Positions 16,870 through 25,790 of a stretch of DNA of 64,000 nt are shown here, piece after piece. The notes under the pieces are model-generated. The model ran no database searches, had not been told where the DNA came from, and worked only from the letters and a program-made list of their open reading frames with translations. The stretch is from JBBRZM01 sp963813635. Lineage in GTDB: Bacteria; Actinomycetota; Acidimicrobiia; IMCC26256; JBBRZM01. The position numbers and the translations under genes are program-made. The DNA lies in NCBI GenBank assembly GCA_963813635.1, contig CAWEZO010000002.1:434001-498000 (forward strand), read 5' to 3'. The number at the start of each line of letters is the position of its first letter. Positions within the stretch are counted from its first letter, which is position 1.

Positions 16870-17738
16870 GTCTCGCCGCCGGCGACCTCCTCGACGCGCT
16901 CGCCACCGAGCTGCAACCGCCGAGCGTGGAGCCGAGTCACGCAGAGCTGATGGGCCTTCACCGCGCAATTGACCAGCGTCGGCGCGCACCGCTCGCAACA
17001 CGGACGCGGCGCCGGCCGTGGCTGCGGAGCCCCATCGCGATCGCCGCAGCTTCGGTGGCGGTGGCGTTCAGCGGCACCGCGACGGCCTTCGCCGGCGCGC
17101 CGCTCCCGCGGCCGATTCGCACGGTCGCGCGCGACGTCGGGCTCCCCGTCGACTCGCCCCAACTCTCCGACGCGAAGCACGCCGTCACAGATCTTGGTCT
17201 TGTGCTTGCCGGATCCGACGACGCCGCAATCGTGCGAGCGCGCGATCAACTGCTCCGTCGCTTGGATGCGCTCAGCGCCGCGGAACGTCGGGGCCTCGCG
17301 TTTGTGAGCGAGCCACTCCTCGCGCAGGCAGCCGATCGACTCCGCGCGAACGGCACCGCGCCACTTTCAGGATCCGGCGACCCTGCGACGGGAACATCGG
17401 GCGACACCCGTTCGGGTACTGGCGACGACAGCCCCACGCCGAGCTCGGATAGGTACGGATCGAACGACGCTGGCGGAGACCAACCGTCGGGCTCCGGCTA
17501 TGGCGGTTCGGGCGAGCGGTCCGGCAACGACTCGGCCGGCCGGGACGGAGCAGGCGAGTACCAGGGTTCCGGCAGCGTTACCCGGAGCGATGGACCGGCC
17601 GGCGGTGCGGACGGCACCAACGCGACATCCGGTGACTCGCAAGATCACGCGAGCAGCGATGCGAGCTCGCAGGACGCGCACGTTGCGCAGAGTCAACCTG
17701 AGAACGGCACTCCCGCGATCGTGCGTCTCGACCGGTAA
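16866..17738 (+). CDS. Membrane-anchored partner of sigma factor (module 2)
   Basis: A 290-residue protein paralogous to the one at 9620. N-terminal cytoplasmic part SLAAGDLLDALATELQPPSV, a basic stretch (RTRRRPWLR), one transmembrane helix (SPIAIAAASVAVAFSGTATAF), the shared motif PLPRPIRTVARDVGLPVDSP, a helical segment to about residue 165, and a long Gly/Ser/Asp-rich tail. Here the frame is intact to the stop, unlike in module 1, and the tail composition differs (Gly/Ser/Asp rather than Pro/Val), suggesting only the membrane-proximal motif is under constraint. Coupled to the sigma gene by ATGA. Anti-sigma role is inferred from context. Confidence 0.82.
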   Translation: MSLAAGDLLDALATELQPPSVEPSHAELMGLHRAIDQRRRAPLATRTRRRPWLRSPIAIAAASVAVAFSGTATAFAGAPLPRPIRTVARDVGLPVDSPQLSDAKHAVTDLGLVLAGSDDAAIVRARDQLLRRLDALSAAERRGLAFVSEPLLAQAADRLRANGTAPLSGSGDPATGTSGDTRSGTGDDSPTPSSDRYGSNDAGGDQPSGSGYGGSGERSGNDSAGRDGAGEYQGSGSVTRSDGPAGGADGTNATSGDSQDHASSDASSQDAHVAQSQPENGTPAIVRLDR

Positions 17739-17795
17739 CGCAACCTTTCCGCCGACGAGCTGACCCCATGCAGCGCGGCGATACGCTCCGCTGTT

Positions 17796-18980
17796 GTGGA
17801 CCTGACCCCGACGACCGGCGAGCACGCGGTGCGCGCCGAGGTGCGCGGCTGGCTCCACGAGCATCTTCCCTGGGAGTACGGACGCGGCCTCCCACCCCGG
17901 TTCGACGACCTCGCGGACGAGGTCGCGTTCGGTCGCGAGTGGCAGGCCAAGCTCGCTGCGGCGCGATGGGTGGGGGTTGCCTGGCCGGAGCAGTACGGCG
18001 GCCGGGGCGCCGGGCCCGTCGAGCATTTCATCGTGACCGAGGAGCTCGCACGCGTGCGTGCACCCGAGCTTGTCGGCCGCATCGGCATCAATCTGGTCGG
18101 ACCGACGCTGCTCGCGAACGCAACGCCCGCGCAGCAGCAACGATGGCTGCCGAAGATCCTCTCGGCCGGCGAGCTGTGGTGCCAGCTCTTCAGCGAACCC
18201 GGCGCAGGGTCCGACCTCGCCGCCGTCGCGACGCGTGCCACTCCTGTCGACGGCGGCTGGGTCGTCAACGGCCAGAAGGTCTGGACGAGTTACGCGGAGT
18301 TCGCCGACTGGGGTGTGTGCCTCGCCCGCACCGACCCCGACGCACCGAAACAGCACGGCATCTCGTACCTCGTCGTCGACATGCACGCGCCCGGTGTGGA
18401 GGTGCGGCCGCTGCGCCAGATCACCGACGAGTCGGAGTTCAACGAGGTGTTCTTCACCGACGTGTTCGTGCCCCGCGAGCAGCTGATCGGCCCGGAAAAC
18501 GAGGGCTGGCGGGTGACCAACTCCACCTTGTCGCACGAGCGGGGCATCAACCCGCGCCAGCTCGTCATCCACATCCAACTCGTCGAGGAGCTCCTGCGCC
18601 TCGCACTCGAGACCGGGGCCTACGACGACCACCGGCTCCGGCAGCGGGTCGCGGCAGGCCTATGTCGAGGTGCGGTTGTTCCAGCTCCACAACTGGCGCA
18701 CGCTCTCGCGGCTCTCGAAGGGCCGGGCGCCGGGCCCCGAAGGCAGCCTGCTCAAGCTCTACTGGAGCGAGATGAGCAAGCGCCTGCACGACTCGGCCAT
18801 GGCGGTCCTCGGCCCCTCCGCCCCGCTCTGGCGCGGGCGCAGCACAACCCTGCCGACGGCAACTGGCAACGCTCCTGGCTCTACTACCAGGCATCGTCGA
18901 TCTGGGCCGGCGCCAACGAGATCCAACGCAACATCATCGGTGAGCGGGTGCTCACGCTCCCCCGCGAGCCGCGGACCTGA
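17796..18980 (+). CDS. Acyl-CoA dehydrogenase with two compensating indels
   Basis: An acyl-CoA dehydrogenase of about 394 residues starting at GTG 17796 (VDLTPTTGEHAVRAEVRGWL). Seen: GVAWPEQYGGRGAGPVE, CQLFSEPGAGSDLA, VNGQKVWTSYAEFADWG, NEVFFTDVFVPREQL, and the C-terminal SSIWAGANEIQRNIIGERVL. Between about 18655 and 18842 the family sequence reads in the next frame (VRLFQLHNWRTLSRLSKG, LLKLYWSEMSKRLHDSAM). One extra G near 18655 (GGCAGGCC) and one missing G near 18840 (CGCGGGCGCAG) restore it. The compensation argues for sequence error, so the enzyme is likely functional. Ends in GANEIQRN, without the EGT base. Confidence 0.85.
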   Translation: MDLTPTTGEHAVRAEVRGWLHEHLPWEYGRGLPPRFDDLADEVAFGREWQAKLAAARWVGVAWPEQYGGRGAGPVEHFIVTEELARVRAPELVGRIGINLVGPTLLANATPAQQQRWLPKILSAGELWCQLFSEPGAGSDLAAVATRATPVDGGWVVNGQKVWTSYAEFADWGVCLARTDPDAPKQHGISYLVVDMHAPGVEVRPLRQITDESEFNEVFFTDVFVPREQLIGPENEGWRVTNSTLSHERGINPRQLVIHIQLVEELLRLALETGAYDDHRLRQRVAAGLCRGAVVPAPQLAHALAALEGPGAGPRRQPAQALLERDEQAPARLGHGGPRPLRPALARAQHNPADGNWQRSWLYYQASSIWAGANEIQRNIIGERVLTLPREPRT

Positions 18981-19024
18981 GCACGCGAAACTCCCGTCCG
19001 GCCACGACTTTTGCAACACGCCCC

Positions 19025-19783
19025 GTGTACGCTTGGCCTTTCATCGGGGATTGGGCGGAGTTGACACAAACCAGCGGGTACGCGCCCGTTCTGACGCAAG
19101 GTCTCGTCGGGGAGCTGCAGGGCTTCGCGTACCGGCTCGACCACCTGAGTGCCGCCGAGTGGGAGCTCACGACGCGCGTCGCGAATGGCCGCGTCCTCGA
19201 CCTGGCGAACCAGTTCAGCGAGATGGAGCGCCGCCTCGTGGTGCGGCTACGCGACCGCCTCACGGTCGACACGCCTCACGGCCAGCCGAGCACCACGCCG
19301 GCCGCCGCGCTCGAGGCAGTGCATGCGGCGCTCGACGAGCTCACCGAGGTGCTCGACACGCATCCCGACATCGACGAGGTGACCGTCACCGACGCGCTCG
19401 TCAGTGCCGGGCTTCTCCGCAACGACTTGCTCAACGGCCTCGCGCAGGATCAGGCCCTCCCGGATCTCGTAGCCGTTACCGCAACCCGGTCGATCCCGGC
19501 GATGCTCGCCGCGTGCGTGTTGTCCGGCACGGCGCGTCATCCCGAGTGGCCGATCGGCTTCCGTCTCGTGACAGTGACGAACACCGTCAACGTGTACTCG
19601 CTCGGCACCGGCTGGTCCTTCGGCAAGGCGGCCCGCAATGTGACGGTGTGCGAGATTCACGGCGACGACTCGTCGATGGCGTTGTTCGTCACCGGCCGAA
19701 TCCCGGTCAACGATCTTCGATTGTGGGTCACGGGCGTGCGCGAGCCGGCGCGGGTGTTCAAGGAGTACTTCCCGGGCCAGTAA
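19025..19783 (+). CDS. Conserved hypothetical, possibly maleylpyruvate isomerase-like
   Basis: A 252-residue cytoplasmic protein. The N-terminal half is helical (LVGELQGFAYRLDHLSAAEW, QFSEMERRLVVRLRDRL), and the C-terminal half has beta-type stretches ending VTVCEIHGDDSSMALFVTG and RIPVNDLRLWV. This two-part plan recalls DinB/mycothiol-dependent maleylpyruvate isomerase proteins with a C-terminal SCP2-like domain, but the metal-binding His of DinB proteins are not evident, so the resemblance is weak. The start is uncertain: GTG 19025, or TTG 19061 (MTQTSGYAPVL). It sits between an acyl-CoA dehydrogenase and enoyl-CoA hydratase on the same strand, with 44 and 61 bp gaps. Confidence 0.6.
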   Translation: MYAWPFIGDWAELTQTSGYAPVLTQGLVGELQGFAYRLDHLSAAEWELTTRVANGRVLDLANQFSEMERRLVVRLRDRLTVDTPHGQPSTTPAAALEAVHAALDELTEVLDTHPDIDEVTVTDALVSAGLLRNDLLNGLAQDQALPDLVAVTATRSIPAMLAACVLSGTARHPEWPIGFRLVTVTNTVNVYSLGTGWSFGKAARNVTVCEIHGDDSSMALFVTGRIPVNDLRLWVTGVREPARVFKEYFPGQ

Positions 19784-19844
19784 CTTGCCGCCGCACACGC
19801 AATCGCGCCGAGTGGCTAGATTCTCGTAGCGCTCAGGAGCCGCG

Positions 19845-20669
19845 ATGAACTTCGCCATGATCAACTACGACGTGGACGGTCCGGTCGCCACGATCACGCT
19901 CGCCCGGCCCGGTCAGGCGAACGCGGAGAATACGCAGCTCCTCGACGAGCTCGACGAGGCACTCGATGTCGCCGATGCCGACGACGACGTCCGCGTCGTC
20001 GTCCTCGCGGCCGAAGGCAAGCACTTCTCTGCCGGCCACGACTTGAAGGAATTGCTCGCGGGCACCGACCGCTGGGCCGAATCGCGCGGCACCGCCGAGG
20101 GCAAGCTCCACCACGAACAGACGATGTACTTCGACCGGTGCGTCAAGCTCCACGACTTTCGCAAACCCACCATCGCGGCGGTGCAGGGCGCGTGCGCGGC
20201 AGCGGGTCTCATGCTCGCCAGCATGTGCGACCTGATCGTGGCGGCCGACGACGCCGAGTTCTCGAACCAAGTGCTGCGCATGACGGGCGCCGGCGTGGAG
20301 CTGCTCGTCGAGCCGTGGGAGCTCGGGCCGCGTAAGGCGAAAGAGTTCCTGCTCTGCGCGGAGACCCTCGACGCACGCGAGGCCGAACGGTTCGGTCTCG
20401 TCAACCAGGTCGTGCCCCGGGCCGAGCTCGCGAGTGCCGCCCGCGCCATGGCCGACAAGGTCGCGCTCGTGGCGCCCGTCACGGCCCAGGCCGTGAAGGA
20501 ATCGATCAATCACATGACCGAGCTGCAAGGCATGAAGGAGTCGTGGCGCTACCACTTCATCGTCCATCAGTACGTCAGCAACACCGCGACGGCGCTCAAC
20601 GCGCTCGAAGCCCGCAAGCACGGCGGCATGGACGCCGTCAAAGCCGAACAGCGCCGAGGCGACACGTAG
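19845..20669 (+). CDS. Enoyl-CoA hydratase/isomerase family protein
   Basis: A 274-residue crotonase-fold enzyme. Oxyanion-hole segments are visible: EGKHFSAGHDLKEL near residue 60 and VQGACAAAGLMLASMCDLIV near residue 115. The usual catalytic Glu region is around GAGVELLVEPWELGPRKAKE, which departs from standard hydratases, so isomerase, hydratase or related chemistry is possible. Start ATG 19845. The next gene, a CoA-transferase, starts immediately after the stop (TAG then ATG at 20670), and two more genes follow with overlaps, so this begins a five-gene cluster with CoA-transferase, OB-fold protein and thiolase. Confidence 0.9.
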   Translation: MNFAMINYDVDGPVATITLARPGQANAENTQLLDELDEALDVADADDDVRVVVLAAEGKHFSAGHDLKELLAGTDRWAESRGTAEGKLHHEQTMYFDRCVKLHDFRKPTIAAVQGACAAAGLMLASMCDLIVAADDAEFSNQVLRMTGAGVELLVEPWELGPRKAKEFLLCAETLDAREAERFGLVNQVVPRAELASAARAMADKVALVAPVTAQAVKESINHMTELQGMKESWRYHFIVHQYVSNTATALNALEARKHGGMDAVKAEQRRGDT

Positions 20670-21900
20670 ATGTCCGCACCCCTCGAGGGGCTGCGCGTCC
20701 TCGACCTCGGGACGCGCATCGCGGCCCCGTTCTGCGCCGGGCTGCTCGGCGAGATGGGCGCCGAGGTGATCAAGATCGAACAACCCGGCACCGGCGACTT
20801 CATGCGCGGCATCGGTCCGTTCATCGAAGCGGCCCCCACAGGCGACCGCGACGCCGACGCCGACACGTCCGGCTACTCGCTCTTCTGGGCGGTCGAGGGT
20901 CGCGACCGAAAGAGTGTCACGCTCGATCTCCGGGTCGACGAAGGCCAGGACATCTTCCGCCGCCTCGCGGCGACTGCCGACGTCGTGGTCGAAAACTTTC
21001 GTCCCGGCACCTTGGAGAAATGGCACATCGCGCCGGGCGACCTCGACCCGCGCCTCGTCGTCGTGCGAATCACCAGCTTCGGCCAGGACGGGCCGTACGC
21101 GCCGCGGCCGGGACTCGACCGGGTCGGTATCGGGTACGGCGGGCTGCTCCACCTCACCGGCTACCCCGATCGTCCGCCGGTTCGTGTCGGCGTGACCATC
21201 TCCGACTACCTCACCGGCGTCTTCGCCGCGCACGCGGCGAGCGCTGCACTCTACGCGCGCGACGCGCGCGGCTGACGGTACCGGCGCGGTGATCGACGCC
21301 GCGCTGTACGGCGCCGTGCTGCGCGTCCTCGAGTGGACGCTCCCGGCGTACGACCGGTTGGGCACCGTCCGCAGCCGTGAAGGAAACCGGCTCGCGAACT
21401 CGGCGCCGCTCGACAACTACCCCACTGCCGACGGTAAGTACGTGTGCATCGTCGCCGGATCCGACGCCAACTTCGCCCGGCTGTGCAAGGCCATGGAGCG
21501 CATCGACCTGCTCGACGATCCCCGCTTCGGCTCGCTGGCCCAGCGTGCCGCGCACAACGACGAGATCAACGGCATCGTCGCCGACTGGACCGCGAGCCGC
21601 GAGGCAGCCGGCATCGAACGCGCGTGTGTGGCCCACGACGTGCCCGTCGCGACCGCGTATACGGCAACGGAGATCTTCGCCGATCCCCACATCGCGGCGC
21701 GCCACGACCTAGTGACGGTCGACGACCCGGTCGCGGGCCCGATGCGTCAGCAGAGCCCGTTCCCACGATTCGTCGGCGAGCCGGCGCGCGCGCCGAAAGG
21801 CGCACCACGGCTCGGTGAGCACACCAACGCGGTGCTGCACGAGCTGCTCGGTCTGGCGCCGGAACAGCTCGAACGCCTCGCGCGCGCCGGCGTCGTCTGA
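20670..21900 (+). CDS. Family III CoA-transferase (CaiB/BaiF), frameshifted
   Basis: Composite of two frames totalling about 409 residues, the usual size. First part: LRVLDLGTRIAAPFCAGLLG, GAEVIKIEQPGTGD, RDRKSVTLDLR, VVVENFRPGTLEKW, TSFGQDGPYAPRPGLDRVG. Second part from 21275: DGTGAVIDAALYGAVLR, LDNYPTADGKYVCIVAGSD, FARLCKAMERIDLLDDPRF, GEHTNAVLHELLGL. An extra T at about 21273 (GGCTGACGG) creates a stop and shifts the frame; removing it gives a continuous family sequence. It would move CoA between acyl groups. It is packed between the enoyl-CoA hydratase and the OB-fold gene, whose start overlaps its stop (TGATG). Confidence 0.87.
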
Positions 21901-22325
21901 TGGCGGCGCCCGAGAACGTCGCTGTTCGCGACGACTTGTTCGAGGACGGCGCCGACGGCCGGCCCCATCTCGTCGGCGGGTTCTCCCCGTCGAGCGGCCG
22001 CTACCACTTCCCGCTCGCATCGAGGTGTCCGTACAGCGGCGCGAATGACGTCGAGCGTGTCCTGCTGTCCGATCACGGCACGCTGTGGGGCTACACCGCC
22101 GTGACTGCTCCTCCGCCCGGCTACCAGGGTCACGTGCCGTTCGGCTTCGGCGTCGTCGAGCTGCCGGAGGGACTTCGCGTGATCACCCGCCTGACCGAAA
22201 GCGATCCGGACCAACTGGAGCTCGGTCAGCCCATGCACCTCGTGCTCGCGCCGCTGCACGTCGACGACGACGGCCGCATGGTGATCACGTACGCGTTCGC
22301 GCCCACGAGTGAGCGCACTCCATGA
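21900..22325 (+). CDS. DUF35-like OB-fold protein with degenerate zinc ribbon
   Basis: A 141-residue protein of the Zn-ribbon/OB-fold type that pairs with SCP2-type thiolases. The segment FSPSSGRYHFPLASRCPYSG stands where a CxxC...CPxCG ribbon is normal, and only one of the four Cys remains. The OB-fold part follows: VERVLLSDHGTLWGYTAV, YQGHVPFGFGVVELPEG and MHLVLAPLHVDDDG. Start ATG 21900 overlaps the CoA-transferase stop, and its stop overlaps the thiolase start (ATGA), so the three are coupled. By family knowledge such proteins form a complex with the adjacent thiolase or aldolase; a structural rather than zinc-dependent role is inferred here. Confidence 0.85.
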   Translation: MAAPENVAVRDDLFEDGADGRPHLVGGFSPSSGRYHFPLASRCPYSGANDVERVLLSDHGTLWGYTAVTAPPPGYQGHVPFGFGVVELPEGLRVITRLTESDPDQLELGQPMHLVLAPLHVDDDGRMVITYAFAPTSERTP

Positions 22326-23479
22326 GTACTCGGGTCGAGATCGCCGGAATCGGGCTGCACCCGTTCGGACGCTTCGACGGGGTGAGCGTCACGCAACTCG
22401 GAGTGGACGCCGTTGCAGCAGCACTCGACGAAGCGGGCGTCGATCAGATTGGAGCCGGCGCACGCGGGTTCCAAGCAGCGTTCTGCGGCACGGCGTACTC
22501 GGGTGTCGCCGCCGGCCACAAGGTGCTCGGCGCACTGGCGCTCACAGGTCTGCCGATTGTCGACGTCGAAGCAGGGTGCGCGAGTGGCGGAGCGGCGTTG
22601 ATGCTCGCGTCGGCCGCGATCCGCGCCGGTCAGTACGACACGGTCCTCGTGTTCGGCATCGAGAAGATGCCCAAGGGCATCATCCGTTCGTCGTTCTTCG
22701 AGCCGTGGAGAGAAGTCGCCGGCCTGGCCGCGACGCCGGCGTACTTCGCGCTGCGTGCGCAGCGGCTCATGCGCGAGTCCGGCGTCACCAAGCAACAGCT
22801 CGCGGCGATCGTGGTCAAGAACCGCGCCAATGGCGCGCACAATCCGGACGCGATGTTTCAGAAGGCGGTTTCGGCCGACGAGGTGCTGGCGTCACGAATG
22901 GTGTGCGAGCCACTGCACCTGTGGATGCTGTGCTCACCGAATGAAGGGGCCGCAGCCGTTGTGGTGCGCAGGGTCGAGGGTGCCCGCGCGTCCGACGCCG
23001 TCAGCCTCGAGGCGTCCGCATTGCGATCGCATCTTCCCGGCTCGGTGCTCGGCGAAGCCACACCGCTGAGCGGCGGCGTCGACGACTCGTTTCCGTCGCC
23101 CACGACGCTCGCTGCCACCGCGGCCTTCGACGAAGCCGGCATCGGGCCCGACGACCTCGATGTTGTCGAGTGCCAGGACACTGACGCCGCGCGGGAGCTG
23201 CTGTCCTATGAGGAGCTCGGACTCTGTTCGAAAGGTGGAGCCGGCGTGTGGGCCGAGGCCGAAGCGACGACGATGCACGGGAGGCTGCCGGTCAACCCCA
23301 GCGGCGGGCTGCTCTCCAAGGGCGAACCGCTCGGCGCGTCGGGCCTCGGTCAGGTCGTCGAGCTGACCCGCCAGCTTCGTGGCGAAGCCGGTCCGCGCCA
23401 AGTGGAGGGAGCGCGGGTTGCATTGGCCCATACTGTCGGCCGCGGGGCAAACGCGTCGGTCACGATCCTGAGGCGTTGA
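22322..23479 (+). CDS. SCP2-type thiolase/aldolase-like protein
   Basis: A 385-residue thiolase-fold protein of the lipid-transfer (SCP-x/Ltp) subgroup. The nucleophile Cys region is VEAGCASGGAALMLA. The C-terminal loop reads NPSGGLLSKGEPLGASGLG, where Glu replaces the usual catalytic His of GHPLGATG. The last Cys region (CxG) is replaced by HTVGRGANASVTIL. Start ATG 22322 overlaps the OB-fold protein's stop. OB-fold plus Ltp-type pairs are known to cleave steroid side-chain CoA esters by retro-aldol chemistry; loss of the His fits a non-thiolase reaction, but the actual reaction here is not shown. Confidence 0.85.
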   Translation: MSTRVEIAGIGLHPFGRFDGVSVTQLGVDAVAAALDEAGVDQIGAGARGFQAAFCGTAYSGVAAGHKVLGALALTGLPIVDVEAGCASGGAALMLASAAIRAGQYDTVLVFGIEKMPKGIIRSSFFEPWREVAGLAATPAYFALRAQRLMRESGVTKQQLAAIVVKNRANGAHNPDAMFQKAVSADEVLASRMVCEPLHLWMLCSPNEGAAAVVVRRVEGARASDAVSLEASALRSHLPGSVLGEATPLSGGVDDSFPSPTTLAATAAFDEAGIGPDDLDVVECQDTDAARELLSYEELGLCSKGGAGVWAEAEATTMHGRLPVNPSGGLLSKGEPLGASGLGQVVELTRQLRGEAGPRQVEGARVALAHTVGRGANASVTILRR

Positions 23480-23692
23480 CGCGCGGCGCGTAACGGAACG
23501 GACGAATAGGACTGCGGCACGCCGGCTCCCCCTCTTTGCGCGTACAATTGAACGTCGGCAGTGTTAGCTCAACAGCGGGCACGACAGGGGGATGCCGGTG
23601 CGACACGAAATCGCGCGTAGCACCAACATCGCGTGGCTCCATCGCAACGTCGGCTTCTGGATCGCGCGCGATTTTTGTGAACCGCGGCTGCT

Positions 23693-25786
23693 GTGACGGA
23701 CCGGCTCGAAACCGAAGCTGCCCTGCGCGCAACGCTTCACGAACGCGTCGAAGCCGAGGCACTCGTCTCCACCATCTCGCGGCGGCTACTGGCATTACCT
23801 GCGTCCGAGGTCGACGCCGCAATCACCGACTCGCTCGGTCGTGTCGGCCGTTTGGTCGGCGCGGATGCAGTCGCGCTTCTGCAGATTTCCGACGAAAGCC
23901 CGGAGCTCCGGCCCACGCATATCTGGTTGGAGCATGGCGGCGAACCACCACTACCGACCGGCAGGGCGGGGATGAGCCGGCTGATGTCGGTGGGCGCGCA
24001 CCGACAGGAGCAGCACCAGTTCGTACGCCACATCGATGAGCTCGTCGACGAAAGCGACAGGCGCCTCCTCGTGGGCCAGGGCGCGCGCTCCGCCGCCTGG
24101 GTGCCGGTACGCGGCAATGGAGTGGTCGTTGGTTCCCTCGATCTGGTCTGGCGGGAACGTGAGGCGGACGACGTCAACACCGCGCTCGAGGCCTTGCGCG
24201 TGCTCGGCAACGTGTTCCTCGCCGCGCTCGAGCGCAAGCAGGCGGAAGAGGCACTGCGCGCCAGTGAGCAACGATTTCGCGCCATTTTGGACGCGACGAA
24301 TGACCTGATCGCCGTACTCGAGCCCGATGGTGCCATCCGCTACGTGAGTCCTGGGATCGAATACGTACTCGGATGGCAAGCCGAGGACAAGGTCGGCACG
24401 AACGCGTTCGACGACGTGCACCCCGACGACAGCGGCGGCGCGTGGGAGCACTTCACCAATGCCATCGCGGCCCAGTCGGGCCGCGGCGGCCGTCCGACGG
24501 CGTTCCGGGTCCGGCATCGGGACGGATCGTGGCGGCAGGTCGAAGCGGTCGCCTCCAACTTGACCCACGACCCGGCCGTCCGCGGCATCGTCGTGAGCAT
24601 CCGTGATGTCGGCGAGCGAACGCGCCTCGAGGAGGAGTTGCTCCAGTCGCAGAAGATGGAGGCGGTCGGACGCCTCGCGGGCGGCGTCGCACATGACTTC
24701 AACAATCTGCTGACGGCGATCGCGGGGTACACCGCCCTCGCGCTCGAAGGCCTCGAGCCGGGGCACGCCGTCGAACGCGACCTCATCGAGATCGACCACG
24801 CAGCCGCGCGGGCCGCGGACCTGGTTGATCAGCTGCTGGCGTTCAGCCGGCGCAAGGTCATCCGGCCGACCGTGCTCGATCTCAACGACGTCGTGCGGTC
24901 GATGGACCCGATCCTGGAGCGTCTGATCGGTCCGAATGTGTGCTTCGAGACCCACCTCACCACCGCGGCCGCCGGCGTACGCGCCGACCGCACGCAGCTC
25001 GAGCAGATCATCGTCAACCTCGTCGTCAACGCAGTCGACGCGCTCGGCGACACCGCCGGTCGCGTCATGCTCAGCACCGGCAGCGCCCATATCACGCCGC
25101 AGACACCGGGCGCGGCGGGTGTGGCGCCGGGCCAGTACCTGGTGTTGCGCGTCGCCGACGAGGGTCAAGGCATGGATGGCGCGACTCGCGCTCGCGTGTT
25201 CGAGCCGTTCTTCACGACCAAGGAACCGGGACGGGGCACGGGTCTCGGCCTGTCCACGGTTTACGGCATCGCCACCCAGGCCGGCGGCCACGTCACCATC
25301 ACCAGCCGGCCGGGCCGCGGCACGACGGTGCGGGTGTACCTGCCTGCGGTCGCAACCATCGCCGCTCCCGTTGCGACGGAGCCGTTCGCGCCGCTCAGCG
25401 CTCCCGGCGGGAATGAGACCGTGCTCATCGCCGAGGACCAGCCGGCCGTGCGCTCCCTCGCGAGGTCGCTGCTGCGGCGTCTCGGGTACACGGTGCTCTC
25501 CGCAGCCAACGGCGACGAGGCGCTCGGCGTCGCGCAGAACCACACCGGGCCCATCCATCTGCTCGTCGCCGACGTCGTGCTCACGAGCCTTGGTGAGGAG
25601 TCGATCGCGACCCGGTTCATTTCGTCGCACCCTCACGTACCAGTGCTGCTCATCTCCGAGTGCGAGCCCGACATGCCCGGTCCGGCGCTCGACAAGCGAG
25701 TCGACTACCTCGCGAAGCCGTTCCCTCCGCACGAGCTCGCCCGACGCATCCGCGAGATGCTCGACGCCGGCACGTCCGTTGCCTGA
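23693..25786 (+). CDS. Hybrid sensor histidine kinase (GAF-PAS-HisKA-HATPase-REC)
   Basis: A 697-residue soluble kinase with no membrane segment. A GAF-like domain spans about residues 20-185, a PAS domain about 190-310 (FRAILDATNDLIAVLEPDG...VRHRDGSWRQVEAVASNL), HisKA with the phospho-acceptor His334 in GGVAHDFNNLLTAIAGYT, HATPase with N box LVVNAVDALGD, G1 VADEGQGMD, FFTTKEPGRGTGLGLSTVYG, then a C-terminal receiver domain (VLIAEDQPAVRSLAR, VADVVL, LAKPFPPHEL). Starts at GTG 23693. A second receiver-containing gene follows after 4 bp, so the two are one operon and presumably one signalling path. The input signal is unknown. Confidence 0.93.
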   Translation: MTDRLETEAALRATLHERVEAEALVSTISRRLLALPASEVDAAITDSLGRVGRLVGADAVALLQISDESPELRPTHIWLEHGGEPPLPTGRAGMSRLMSVGAHRQEQHQFVRHIDELVDESDRRLLVGQGARSAAWVPVRGNGVVVGSLDLVWREREADDVNTALEALRVLGNVFLAALERKQAEEALRASEQRFRAILDATNDLIAVLEPDGAIRYVSPGIEYVLGWQAEDKVGTNAFDDVHPDDSGGAWEHFTNAIAAQSGRGGRPTAFRVRHRDGSWRQVEAVASNLTHDPAVRGIVVSIRDVGERTRLEEELLQSQKMEAVGRLAGGVAHDFNNLLTAIAGYTALALEGLEPGHAVERDLIEIDHAAARAADLVDQLLAFSRRKVIRPTVLDLNDVVRSMDPILERLIGPNVCFETHLTTAAAGVRADRTQLEQIIVNLVVNAVDALGDTAGRVMLSTGSAHITPQTPGAAGVAPGQYLVLRVADEGQGMDGATRARVFEPFFTTKEPGRGTGLGLSTVYGIATQAGGHVTITSRPGRGTTVRVYLPAVATIAAPVATEPFAPLSAPGGNETVLIAEDQPAVRSLARSLLRRLGYTVLSAANGDEALGVAQNHTGPIHLLVADVVLTSLGEESIATRFISSHPHVPVLLISECEPDMPGPALDKRVDYLAKPFPPHELARRIREMLDAGTSVA

Positions 25787-25790
25787 CCGA

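Noticed and set aside
23550..23640. tRNA-like stretch with TTAGCTCAACAG, resembling a D-arm
   Set aside because: No T-arm consensus (GGTTCGAATCC) and no matching acceptor stem could be found at tRNA spacing.
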